In this document: positions 7,913 to 15,502 of the stretch, piece by piece | How positions within the stretch are numbered: position 1 is the first letter of the stretch | How the letters are laid out: each line of letters starts with the position of its first letter | Assembly (NCBI GenBank): GCA_040905305.1 | Contig: JBBDRU010000290.1 | Location: 1-18,697 of the forward strand | Reading direction: 5' to 3' | Origin: SHAN690 sp040905305 | GTDB taxonomy: Bacteria; Bacteroidota; Bacteroidia; Flavobacteriales_G; Salibacteraceae | Length of the DNA: 18,697 bases | The notes under the pieces: generated by a model | Databases searched by the model: none | Seen by the model: the letters and a program-made list of their open reading frames with translations, nothing else | Told to the model about the DNA's origin: nothing | Translations under genes and position numbers: made by a program

Positions 7913-7942
7913 TGTTGTAATCGGCAACCCTAAAGGTAAAGC

Positions 7943-8857
7943 TTATTTATTTCTTCGGCTCAACTGGGTCAATGTTGCGAGTTCCCTCATCTTAATTTTA
8001 GCCTCATTGGCCGGGCTTCCGAAATAAGTGCCTCGCGCTTCAAGCGACTTGATGATGCCTGACTGAGCATAAACGACCGCACCTTCGCCAATTGTGAGAT
8101 TTGCGGCACAGCCAACCTGTCCCCACAAAACAACGTTATCCTCAATCGTTACACATCCCGAAATACCTACTTGCGCAGCAAAAAGACAATTGCGCCCAAC
8201 TTTTGTGTCGTGTCCGATATGGATCTGATTGTCGAGTTTAGTGCCCTGCCCAATTATTGTGGCACTAGACACACCCCGATCGATGGTACATCCGGCACCT
8301 ATTTCTACATCATCACCAATTTCAACGTGTCCGACAGACGTCATTTTAACAGGTTGTGATTTACTCCGGTTGTAATAGAATGCCTCACTACCAATGACTG
8401 CATTTGCCTGGATGGTTACATTTTTACCGATAATCGTATGATCATAAATCACAACTCCTGGATGAATGACGGTTCCTTCACCTATCTGAACAAAATTACC
8501 GATATGTGCACCAGCCATTATAGTTACCGTTGGATGGATTTCTGGTTTTTTGGATAATCCCTCTTCCCGCTCTTTGAGAAACATGGACGTCAGCTGATTA
8601 AAACAATCAAAAGGGGAGTCAACAAAAATCAACCCCTTGCCTTTCGGGCATTCGAGTCTTTTATTGATTAAAACAATACTGGCATCGGATTGCAGGGTCT
8701 TGTCATAATATTTCGGATGATCCACGAAAACAATATCCCCTTTTTGCACCACGTGTATTTCATTGATGCCTTTTGCTGATATACTTAGATCGCCTGCAAA
8801 TGCCCCCTCAACCAGGTCGGCAACTTCCTGCAAAGAATATGGTCGGGATAGCAACAT
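7943..8857 (-). CDS. LpxD-like UDP-acylglucosamine N-acyltransferase
   Basis: The family transfers a 3-hydroxyacyl chain from ACP to UDP-3-O-acyl-glucosamine in lipid A synthesis. The protein has 304 residues, shorter than the roughly 340 of typical LpxD. It has an LpxD-type N-terminal domain (about 1-100, ending in the FxxF-like DSPFDCFNQL) and a long left-handed beta-helix of hexapeptide repeats (about 105-285). LpxD signatures include CTIDRGV (190-196) and LDNQIHIGHD (208-217), where His216 aligns with the catalytic His of E. coli LpxD. Its ATG directly follows the efp stop (TAAATG). From memory, many Bacteroidota carry such a short paralog beside efp in addition to a true lpxD near lpxC and lpxA. 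It could therefore be the main LpxD or a paralog with another acceptor, and I leave the symbol empty. Confidence 0.83.
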   Translation of the reverse strand: MLLSRPYSLQEVADLVEGAFAGDLSISAKGINEIHVVQKGDIVFVDHPKYYDKTLQSDASIVLINKRLECPKGKGLIFVDSPFDCFNQLTSMFLKEREEGLSKKPEIHPTVTIMAGAHIGNFVQIGEGTVIHPGVVIYDHTIIGKNVTIQANAVIGSEAFYYNRSKSQPVKMTSVGHVEIGDDVEIGAGCTIDRGVSSATIIGQGTKLDNQIHIGHDTKVGRNCLFAAQVGISGCVTIEDNVVLWGQVGCAANLTIGEGAVVYAQSGIIKSLEARGTYFGSPANEAKIKMRELATLTQLSRRNK

Positions 8858-9421
8858 TTATTTCACACGCTCGGAGTATGAACCGTCTCTGGTGTCAACT
8901 CGAATCATTTCACCCTCATTGATAAACAGTGGAACCCGAATTTCAGCCCCTGTTTCCAACGTTGCAGGTTTTAGGGTATTGGTGGCGGTGTCTCCTTTCA
9001 CACCTGGCTCGGTATAGGTAACCTCCAAATCAACGCGAGGAGGCAGATCACAAAACAAGGGGCGTTCCTCTTCTGAATGAAACACAATTTCACATTCCTG
9101 ACCGTCTTTTAAATACTCATGGCCGTTGATCAACGCCTCTTGAAGAAAAATCTGTTCATACGTTTCGGTGTGCATAAAGTGATACCCTTGATCATCCTTA
9201 TAAAGAAACTGGTATGGACGTCTTTCGATCCTGACCTCATCAATTTTTGATCCTGCCGGAAAGGTGTGTTCCAAAACTTTTCCCGTGTTGATACTTTTGA
9301 GCTTACTGCGAACAAAAGCTGCACCCTTACCCGGTTTTACGTGTAAAAACTCAATGATGGTAAAAAGATCGTGGTTAAAGGCGATGGTCATGCCATTTTT
9401 GAAATCTGAAGTAGATGCCAT
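8858..9421 (-). CDS. efp: Translation elongation factor P
   Basis: EF-P binds ribosomes stalled on polyproline stretches and promotes peptide-bond formation. The product has the standard length, 187 residues, with a KOW-like N-terminal domain and two OB-fold domains (about 66-127 and 130-187). The tip of domain I reads KPGKGAAFVR, with the modifiable Lys at position 32, as in lineages that use Lys. No epmA, epmB or other modification gene is in the window. The C-terminal signature is partly diverged: INEGEMIRVDTRDGSYSERVK. It starts the minus-strand run efp - lpxD-like - phosphatase; its stop touches the next ATG. A TAnnTTTG promoter element lies 22 bases upstream of the ATG. Confidence 0.97.
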   Translation of the reverse strand: MASTSDFKNGMTIAFNHDLFTIIEFLHVKPGKGAAFVRSKLKSINTGKVLEHTFPAGSKIDEVRIERRPYQFLYKDDQGYHFMHTETYEQIFLQEALINGHEYLKDGQECEIVFHSEEERPLFCDLPPRVDLEVTYTEPGVKGDTATNTLKPATLETGAEIRVPLFINEGEMIRVDTRDGSYSERVK

Positions 9422-9442
9422 AGTGTTTTACAATTTTCAATG

Positions 9443-9450
9443 CAAATGTA
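9443..9450 (-). promoter_or_regulatory. Likely -7 element of the efp promoter
   Basis: Read on the minus strand this is TACATTTG, followed by CA, a full match to the Bacteroidota TAnnTTTG element. The distance to the efp ATG (21 bases) implies a leader of about 15 bases. No clear TTG -33 element sits at the expected distance, so the assignment rests on the -7 element and position. The divergent barrel gene starts 148 bases away and shows only poor matches (TTG at 9529-9531, TTTTG at 9542-9546). Confidence 0.45.
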
Positions 9451-9569
9451 GCAGATGCCATCGATCAGCATAAAGCTAATCATTCCCTAACCTAAAAGAA
9501 TTGCAAGCTTTTAAAGAATGACTTAATATTGACGGATATTGTTTTGCCCTTTAAAATGAATGAATTAAA

Positions 9570-10406
9570 ATGACAAGAATCTCATTTTGGTGCGCTGCTC
9601 TATTAACAATTCAAGGATTAGAAGTTTTTGCTGGTGGCGAAAATGAAACAGCGGGTGCGCGTTCTCATGCACTTGGCAATGCATCCGTTTCGCTGGTTGA
9701 TGGCTGGAGCGTGACCAATAATCAGGGTGCATTGGGTCTGCTTGATCAGTACTTCTTAGGTGCAGCATATGAAAGTCGATATTTTTTACCCGAGGCGGGT
9801 TTTGCAGCCTTTTCATTTGCCGGTCCGCTGGGTGGTGGCAGCATCGGTGTTGTTGCGCACTCATATGGATATGCAACCTATCGCGATAACCGCATGGGAT
9901 TATCCTATGGCAGAAAACTGTCTGAACTGATAAGTTTAGGGGTTCAACTAAATTATTCTGAAGTAAGAATTGCGGGAAACTATGGAAGGTCAGCCTCGTT
10001 GGTTGCGGAAATCGGGATGCTCGTCACGCCCAATGAAAAATGGCGAATTGGAGCTCACCTTTACAATCCAACGCGCTCAAGATTGGCCGAATTTGATGAT
10101 GAACGCATTCCCACAGTGTTGAGTCTAGGGACATCTTATATCTTCTCAGAAAAAGTTCGGTGGATGCTGGAGGTTGAAAAAGGGCTGGATCAACCTGTTA
10201 ATTTTCAGACGGGAATTGAATACGAGCCAGTAGATCATTTCTTTCTTCGCACGGGGTATTCCACGCTCAATGGCAGTTTTGGTTTCGGACTTGGATACAA
10301 GTGGAACAACATGCTTATCGACATCAGCAACCAATGGGATCAAAGCATTGGTTTTGGCGCGACACTCTCTTTAGGATATGCTTTTGGAAAGCGAAAAACC
10401 TCATAA
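9570..10406 (+). CDS. PorV/PorQ-like outer-membrane beta-barrel protein
   Basis: This is a predicted outer-membrane protein of 278 residues related to the FadL/PorV-like barrels common in Bacteroidota. It has a signal peptide (about 1-21, ending EVFA). The mature N-terminus GARSHALGNASVSLVDGWS, then VTNNQGALGLL, is the recognisable family signature. The rest is made of alternating aromatic/hydrophobic strands with Gly turns, for example GLSYGRKL, LEVEKGLD, FFLRTGYSTL and FGFGLGYKW. PorV is a type IX secretion component and PorQ-like relatives have diverse or unknown roles, so no T9SS function is claimed. Its stop codon is directly followed by the ATG of the large barrel gene (TAAATG), so the two are almost certainly made together. 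The ATG at 9570 overlaps the stop of a five-codon upstream ORF (9556-9573), which may be chance. Confidence 0.8.
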   Translation: MTRISFWCAALLTIQGLEVFAGGENETAGARSHALGNASVSLVDGWSVTNNQGALGLLDQYFLGAAYESRYFLPEAGFAAFSFAGPLGGGSIGVVAHSYGYATYRDNRMGLSYGRKLSELISLGVQLNYSEVRIAGNYGRSASLVAEIGMLVTPNEKWRIGAHLYNPTRSRLAEFDDERIPTVLSLGTSYIFSEKVRWMLEVEKGLDQPVNFQTGIEYEPVDHFFLRTGYSTLNGSFGFGLGYKWNNMLIDISNQWDQSIGFGATLSLGYAFGKRKTS

Positions 10407-12512
10407 ATGAAGCGGCTGGTCGTCTTTTTTCACTTGATTTTTATGGCCTATATGACCTTTGCTCAAGAAAACGAAATAGAAGAAGACCGTGAAGCCGCAT
10501 TTGATCAAATCATAGAGCTTGTTTCTGAAAATCTAGAGGCCGAGGGGCTTGATTTCACAACCCTTCTAGAAGATTTAAACTACTTTTTTGAGCATCCATT
10601 AAACCTCAACCGAGCCGATCGAAATGAGTTCCGAAGGTTGGGTTTTTTGAGTGAAATCCAAATCGAAGCAATCATCCGTCATCGCGATGAAACCGGCAGA
10701 ATTATGACAGAATTGGAGCTTCAAGGAATTGAAGAGTTGGATATGGAAATTATTCGGGCTATTCTTCCATTTGTGCGCGTTTCTGGAGGCTATGATGTTA
10801 AACGAATCACCTGGTCGGGCTTGAAGGAAGAAGCATCGCACGAAGCGTTTATCCGATATCAAAGAGTGATAGAGCCAATGGAGGGGTATAAACCCATTTC
10901 AGAAGAAGAATTGGCTGAGAACCCTAACCGCAGGTATTTCGGCAGTCCAGAACGCATATATGCCCGATATCGATTTCGATACTTAAAGAATATTTCTGCC
11001 GGAATCACCATGGAGAAAGATGCTGGCGAAGCTTTTTTTGGTTCAACTCAACCGAAGGGCTTCGATTATTATTCTGCACATTTTTACATCGCTGAGCGAG
11101 GGTTTTTAAAAAAAGCGATCATCGGAGATTATCAAGCGCAGTTTGGTCAAGGACTTACTTTCTGGAGTGGATTGGCTTTTGGTAAATCGGCTGATATTGC
11201 TAGCATCAAGCGTTCGGCACGTGGCATTACACCCTACGTGTCCGCAGATGAAAACAACTTCATGAGGGGAGCAGCAACTACGCTAGCATTTGGCCCCGTT
11301 GAGTTTACATCGTTTTTTAGTTATAAAAATGTTGATGCAACTATCATCACCCCTGATACGCTTGATTTGGAGGATGGTGCATTGGTTTCCCAGTTTTCAT
11401 CGTTTCAGCTCAGTGGGATTCATGGAACGTCAAATCAACTGGCAGGAAAAGATGCGATAAGTGAAATGAATACCGGTGGCCATTTGCGCTATGAACGACC
11501 GGGTATTTCTCTGGGGCTTACGGGGATTTATACTCAATATGGTGGAGATTATACACCCAGTGTTCAACTCTACCGTTCGCTTGAACCGATAAACAATTCG
11601 TTTTTCATCGGAGGTTTTGATTATCAACTGTTATATAAAAACATCATGGTGTTTGGTGAGAATAGTTTGCGGCTAGATGGCGGCACTGCTTTTTTAAACG
11701 GGGCGATGATCAGTTTAGATCGCAATTTTGATATTTCATTGTTTCACCGTGATTTTTCACCCCAATACAGCAACTTAAGAAGCAACGCGGTGAGTGAAAG
11801 CAGCAGAAACGTGAACGAAAAAGGACTTTATATAGGCAGCAGCGCCAAGTTTGGATCTCGTTGGAAACTGACCGGATACTTCGATGTCTTTCGCTTTCCT
11901 TGGATGCGTTTCAGAACCGATGCTCCCAGCGAGGGAAAAGAATACCTTACACAATTAGAGTATCGTGCCAGCAGGCGATTTAAGGTTTATGCCCGATATA
12001 GAATGGAAGAGAAGTTTGAAAACATCAACGAATCAGAGCAGGCGATAAGACCAATAGGAAGCTTAACGCGCCAATGGTATCGCTTCAACCTCAGCTATGA
12101 TGTTAGCAAAACGTTTTCTATTAGAAACAGAGTAGAGCTCACACATGTAAACCTGTCTAATGGAACAACTGAAAACGGCTGGCTGATCTACCAGGACATC
12201 ATTTGGAAACCCCAGTGGCCCGCAAAATATCAGCTAAAATTGCGGTATACCATGTTTGATACAGAAAGTTATCAAAGCCGCATATATGCCTACGAAAACG
12301 ATGTGTTATACTCCTTTTCGGTGCCTGCCTATTATCATCGCGGAAACAGGGCCTACTTGATTTTTGGATATGATATATCAAGGTGGAGCGATCTGACGAT
12401 CAGATTTGCCCAAACCTTTTATGCAAACCGTGAAACAAGCGGTAGTGGGTTAAATACCATTGATGGCCCAACACGTTCGGAAGTCAAAGTGCAATACAGG
12501 GTAAAATTTTGA
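10407..12512 (+). CDS. Outer-membrane barrel with N-terminal ComEA-like HhH module
   Basis: The predicted product is a 701-residue outer-membrane protein. A signal peptide (about 1-19, ending TFA) is followed by an acidic helical stretch (20-60) and a helix-hairpin-helix module (about 63-123). That module begins LNLNRADRNEFRRLGFLSE and continues AIIRHRDETG, a ComEA/PF12836-like pattern. The usual PGIG-type hairpin glycines are replaced (LGFLSE and IEELDM), so DNA binding cannot be assumed. From about residue 130 onward, the protein consists of aromatic-rich alternating strands typical of a large beta-barrel, and the C-terminus VQYRVKF ends in Phe, the usual outer-membrane insertion signal. 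It is translationally linked to the PorV-like gene upstream. From memory, this HhH-plus-barrel type is widespread in Bacteroidota but uncharacterised. Possible roles are secretion, surface assembly or DNA uptake, all speculative. Confidence 0.8.
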   Translation: MKRLVVFFHLIFMAYMTFAQENEIEEDREAAFDQIIELVSENLEAEGLDFTTLLEDLNYFFEHPLNLNRADRNEFRRLGFLSEIQIEAIIRHRDETGRIMTELELQGIEELDMEIIRAILPFVRVSGGYDVKRITWSGLKEEASHEAFIRYQRVIEPMEGYKPISEEELAENPNRRYFGSPERIYARYRFRYLKNISAGITMEKDAGEAFFGSTQPKGFDYYSAHFYIAERGFLKKAIIGDYQAQFGQGLTFWSGLAFGKSADIASIKRSARGITPYVSADENNFMRGAATTLAFGPVEFTSFFSYKNVDATIITPDTLDLEDGALVSQFSSFQLSGIHGTSNQLAGKDAISEMNTGGHLRYERPGISLGLTGIYTQYGGDYTPSVQLYRSLEPINNSFFIGGFDYQLLYKNIMVFGENSLRLDGGTAFLNGAMISLDRNFDISLFHRDFSPQYSNLRSNAVSESSRNVNEKGLYIGSSAKFGSRWKLTGYFDVFRFPWMRFRTDAPSEGKEYLTQLEYRASRRFKVYARYRMEEKFENINESEQAIRPIGSLTRQWYRFNLSYDVSKTFSIRNRVELTHVNLSNGTTENGWLIYQDIIWKPQWPAKYQLKLRYTMFDTESYQSRIYAYENDVLYSFSVPAYYHRGNRAYLIFGYDISRWSDLTIRFAQTFYANRETSGSGLNTIDGPTRSEVKVQYRVKF

Positions 12513-12641
12513 TGGTTTTTCATACAGTTTGGAAGTTAGCATGCTTTTAGTCAGTGCCGAAAACGTTACATTCGAGCCCATTATTAAAAACCTATTACTG
12601 CGCTTTTAACGCTATTAATTTTTACGGTAATCAGAGGTCAT

Positions 12642-12875
12642 ATGCTAGAAAACATTTTTAAATATTACGATTTCCTTCCCGGTCATGTGTATGCAACCAT
12701 TATGGTTTTTTTGGCCTTTGAGTCTTTTTTATTGTTTAAGCCTTTTGAAGAAAAGCATGAGCAGCATGTTCCTGTTATCCATAACAACATAACCTTCGAG
12801 GAATTTAAAGACGGATTCGAGCAGTGGAAAAAAGAACAAAAAAAGACTGCAGAGGTTGGTTTTCGCAGGCGCTAG
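12642..12875 (+). CDS. Small single-pass membrane protein, unknown function
   Basis: I do not recognise this 77-residue protein. It has a short polar N-terminus, one hydrophobic helix (about 16-33, VYATIMVFLAFESFLLFK), then a charged, probably helical cytoplasmic tail (36-71) rich in Glu and Lys, with a basic end FRRR. An AGAGG Shine-Dalgarno-like sequence (12633-12637) lies 4 bases before the ATG, which supports translation. The preceding 129 bases hold no clear promoter; TACATTCG (12567-12574) is a one-mismatch -7 match without a -33 partner. It could be read through from the barrel gene. Its stop codon overlaps the convergent aroA stop within a palindrome. Confidence 0.6.
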   Translation: MLENIFKYYDFLPGHVYATIMVFLAFESFLLFKPFEEKHEQHVPVIHNNITFEEFKDGFEQWKKEQKKTAEVGFRRR

Positions 12876-12878
12876 CGC
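12869..12878. repeat. Palindrome holding the stop codons of two convergent genes
   Basis: The perfect palindrome GCGCTAGCGC contains TAG for the plus-strand small membrane protein (12873-12875) and, on the other strand, TAG for aroA (12874-12872). The two coding regions overlap by four bases. A palindrome this short is common by chance, and there is no T-tract, so a terminator role is unproven. Confidence 0.85.
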
Positions 12879-14092
12879 GTTGGTCTCACATCCACAAATT
12901 TTTCTACCTGTTTCCAGAAACCGGGATAGCTTTTTGCAACGACCATAGGGTTTTCGATGGCAATTTCAGGAAAAACCATACTCAGAGATGCCATGGACAT
13001 GACCATTCGGTGATCTTCATATGATTCAAGAAATCCATTTGGATAAATCAGTTTTTTTGAGGGCAGATAAAGTGAAGTATCTTTCGTTTTGGCCAAACTT
13101 CCAAACTTTTTCAATTCGTTTTCAAGTGCGGAAATTCGGTCTGTTTCTTTAAGCCTTAAATTGTCGAGTCCGTTGAATTCAAAATCAATCCCCAAACCTG
13201 CGGCTGCAAAGAATGCCGGTTGAACCAAATCAGGGTGATTTCTAAAGTTCCAAGTTGAACCGAAAGGCATATCTTTTATTTTCTCAATGCGCAACCCACC
13301 TTCTTCAAAGCGCGCTTTGATGCCCAAAAGCGCAAACACCTCCATTGAGGCTTGATCACCCTGAAGGCTTTGCTCTTGAAGATCAGATAATAGCAAGTTG
13401 CTTTTGTTTGCCAATGCTGCAAAGGCCATCCAAAATGCTGCTGCTGACCAATCGCGCTCAATGATAAACTTGCTCGATCGATACCTTCCCGATTTAATGA
13501 TGATTTTATTTGACGCAACCTCCACTTGTGCCCCACAGTGCTGCATCAGGCTTTGGGTCATGGTAATGTATGGCCGTGAAAGTGCATCGCCTTCTATATT
13601 GATTTCCAATGGTTGAGGCAAGGTAGGAGCGATAAGCATCAATGCGGTGATGAATTGGCTGCTCACATTTCCTTTTACGTTAACACTTCCTCCTTTGAGC
13701 CGTCTTCCTTCAATATGTAAAGGCGGGAAGCCTTCCTTTTCAAGGTAGGATATTCTTGCACCAAGGCTGCGCAAGGCATCCACCAAAATGGAAATGGGTC
13801 GTTGCTTCATACGATCAGAACCGGTGAGCACCTTTTCACCCGGTTGACATGCATATAGCGCAGTTAAAAAACGCATGGCCGTGCCAGCCGGACCAACATC
13901 AGTGATGATGTCGTTTCGCTCTAGCGCTTTGGATAAAACCTTGGTATCATCCGCATGGCTGAGCCGTTCAATGTCAAAAGGCCGCTTGGCTAATGCCTGG
14001 ATGATCAAAATACGATTGCTGATACTCTTCGAGCCGGGAAGTTCAATATTGCCCCTTAAAGAGTGCGTTTTAGCTCGAAGAATGTATTTCAT
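12872..14092 (-). CDS. aroA: 3-phosphoshikimate 1-carboxyvinyltransferase (EPSP synthase)
   Basis: This is the sixth step of the shikimate pathway: it joins phosphoenolpyruvate to shikimate-3-phosphate. The protein has 406 residues, a little shorter than the 427 of E. coli. Active-site motifs are clear: LPGSKSISNR (18-27), GPAGTAMRFL (67-76), SDRMKQRP (92-99), the SSQ loop (144-146), NHPD (285-288, catalytic Asp), LRLKETDRI (312-320), YEDHRM (358-363) and KSYPGFW (387-393). The residue after AGTAMR is Phe where E. coli has Pro101, which I take as lineage variation. The ATG overlaps the aroB stop (ATGA), so the two are translationally coupled. It is the last gene of the minus-strand run that begins with hpt. 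Confidence 0.97.
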   Translation of the reverse strand: MKYILRAKTHSLRGNIELPGSKSISNRILIIQALAKRPFDIERLSHADDTKVLSKALERNDIITDVGPAGTAMRFLTALYACQPGEKVLTGSDRMKQRPISILVDALRSLGARISYLEKEGFPPLHIEGRRLKGGSVNVKGNVSSQFITALMLIAPTLPQPLEINIEGDALSRPYITMTQSLMQHCGAQVEVASNKIIIKSGRYRSSKFIIERDWSAAAFWMAFAALANKSNLLLSDLQEQSLQGDQASMEVFALLGIKARFEEGGLRIEKIKDMPFGSTWNFRNHPDLVQPAFFAAAGLGIDFEFNGLDNLRLKETDRISALENELKKFGSLAKTKDTSLYLPSKKLIYPNGFLESYEDHRMVMSMASLSMVFPEIAIENPMVVAKSYPGFWKQVEKFVDVRPTR

Positions 14093-15123
14093 GTGAGTAG
14101 TTGCTTTTTGGCAAACGATATCGCAGACTCCATTTGTTCCAATGTGGCGTTTAAACCCACCTTAGGTTCTCCAATATTAGCGATCAAACTGAATCTCACC
14201 CTTCCATTCAGGTTTTTTTTATCATTGCTCATGCGATCGATTAAAGCATGGTGATCGATTTGAGCTCCGCTTAGCGGATCTTTATAGCACTGAAGATACG
14301 TGCTTATCGCATACAAATCATCTTCAGGTAAGCCACATATTTTGTTTGACAAATAGCTCTCAGCTAACAAGCCAAAGGCAATGGCCTCTCCGTGAAGCAA
14401 TTTACTGTTTGCCTCTAATGCATGGCCGATGGTGTGGCCAAAATTCAGTGCTTGCCTGATGCCTTTATCCATTGGATCTTGAGCTGCAATAGCATTTTTG
14501 ATCAGCGCACTTTTTTTTAGCACCTCATTGTCCAATATTAAATCATCGATTGGGGTAACTCGAATGATGTTCCAAAACTCTCGATCAGCGATTAGCGCAT
14601 GCTTAACGGTTTCAACCCAACCACTCAGCAATTCTCTTTTAGGCAATGACGATAGAAATGCAGTATTGATCCAAACCACTATCGGAGGCAAAACAGTGCC
14701 GATTTGGTTTTTCAGCCCACCAAAGTTTATTGCGTTTTTACCGCCAAGGGCAGCATCGGTCATGGCCAGATGGGTAGTAGGCACATTGATCAGTCGAATC
14801 CCTCGTTTATAGCAAGAAGCTGCATAGCCTCCTAGGTCGCTCACTACTCCACCGCCCAGACAAATGAGAATGGCATCGCGATCAATCGCTGCATTCAAAA
14901 GCTTTTTCCAAACATACTGTGCGTTATCGATGGATTTACTTTTTTCACCACCTTTAACGTTGATGTGCAGAAACTCATGGCCATGCAAATGAGCTTGAAA
15001 AATGGGCAAGCAATGTTTTTGGGTTTGATCGTCAGTCAGGACTATCAGTTTCGAATAGCTCAGGTCTGAAAAAAACGTTTTCCACTCTTGATCGGTGTAG
15101 ATGATGGTGTCACTTGCACTCAC
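14089..15123 (-). CDS. aroB: 3-dehydroquinate synthase
   Basis: This is the second step of the shikimate pathway: it converts DAHP to 3-dehydroquinate using NAD and a divalent metal. The 344-residue protein shows the NAD-binding GGGVVSDLGGYAA (90-102), the PTTHLAMTDAALGGKNAINFG segment (115-135) with the catalytic Lys of GGKN, and likely metal ligands Glu171 (SGWVETVKHAL), His230 (LNFGHTIGHALE) and His244 (LHGEAIAFG). The start overlaps the unknown upstream gene by 14 bases and the end overlaps aroA by 4, which indicates co-translation. aroK, aroC, aroE and the DAHP synthase gene are not in the window. Confidence 0.97.
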   Translation of the reverse strand: MSASDTIIYTDQEWKTFFSDLSYSKLIVLTDDQTQKHCLPIFQAHLHGHEFLHINVKGGEKSKSIDNAQYVWKKLLNAAIDRDAILICLGGGVVSDLGGYAASCYKRGIRLINVPTTHLAMTDAALGGKNAINFGGLKNQIGTVLPPIVVWINTAFLSSLPKRELLSGWVETVKHALIADREFWNIIRVTPIDDLILDNEVLKKSALIKNAIAAQDPMDKGIRQALNFGHTIGHALEANSKLLHGEAIAFGLLAESYLSNKICGLPEDDLYAISTYLQCYKDPLSGAQIDHHALIDRMSNDKKNLNGRVRFSLIANIGEPKVGLNATLEQMESAISFAKKQLLT

Positions 15124-15502
15124 AAACCACGGGGTTTTGATTGTCTTTTATGTACACCAATCGTTGATCATCACCCTGACGTTCCACTTCTGCTTCGATG
15201 TGGCGTGTTTCAGTTCTTAATGTGATGAGGTAGCGATAGGGATCACCGCCTGGGGTTAGGGTTTTTACTTCAGCATCTGTCCATAGCGACAGAACCGTGC
15301 TGTCACCTAAATTTAGGCAAGACTGAAAACAACCCAATTGACCGCTTCTTTGAAAGGCTGAATCAAGTCTAATGTTTTCCAAAATGCGCTGTGAGGGAGT
15401 CCACATATCAAGGTCACGCGAATCATCCCTGCCAAAGATGAAATAAACCATCACCAATCCAATAGCAAAACCTGTAAGGTATATTCTAAACCTGCGAATC
15501 AT
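15110..15502 (-). CDS. Unknown membrane-anchored protein with CX3C and CXC motifs
   Basis: The product is 130 residues with a basic N-terminus and one membrane helix (about 8-24, YLTGFAIGLVMVYFIFG), then a soluble domain predicted to face the periplasm. Four cysteines are arranged as C58-x3-C62 and C127-x-C129 at the extreme C-terminus. It resembles small N-terminally anchored proteins that I recall next to Bacteroidota obg genes, sometimes labelled DUF4258, but I cannot confirm the family. The pattern WTPSQRILENIRLD after the helix looks conserved. The start overlaps the obg stop by 17 bases and the end overlaps aroB by 14, so it is embedded in the operon and is very likely real. The cysteines might bind metal or form disulfides. 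No function is assigned. Confidence 0.75.
   Translation of the reverse strand: MIRRFRIYLTGFAIGLVMVYFIFGRDDSRDLDMWTPSQRILENIRLDSAFQRSGQLGCFQSCLNLGDSTVLSLWTDAEVKTLTPGGDPYRYLITLRTETRHIEAEVERQGDDQRLVYIKDNQNPVVCECK

Noticed and set aside
7913..7927. TTG start at 7927 for the phosphatase.
   Set aside because: An ATG five codons later gives a normal N-terminus and a wider gap from the lpxD-like stop.
9556..9573. Five-codon upstream ORF whose TGA overlaps the PorV-like ATG.
   Set aside because: Too short to support as a leader peptide; no ribosome-binding site or attenuation structure was seen.
9570..10406. Naming the barrel protein porV and inferring a type IX secretion locus.
   Set aside because: Only the general PorV/FadL-like N-terminal signature is seen; no other T9SS component or C-terminal sorting domain is in the window.
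10407..12512. Calling the HhH-barrel protein a DNA-uptake (ComEA-type) channel.
   Set aside because: The hairpin glycines needed for the usual DNA-binding contact are replaced, and no other competence gene is present.
12513..12641. Possible terminator or promoter after the HhH-barrel gene (AGCATGCT palindrome, TACATTCG).
   Set aside because: The palindrome is only 8 bases with no adjoining T-tract, and the promoter match has a mismatch and no -33 partner.
13088..13097. TTTGGCCAAA palindrome inside aroA.
   Set aside because: A ten-base palindrome without spacer is expected many times in a window of this size and it sits in conserved coding sequence.
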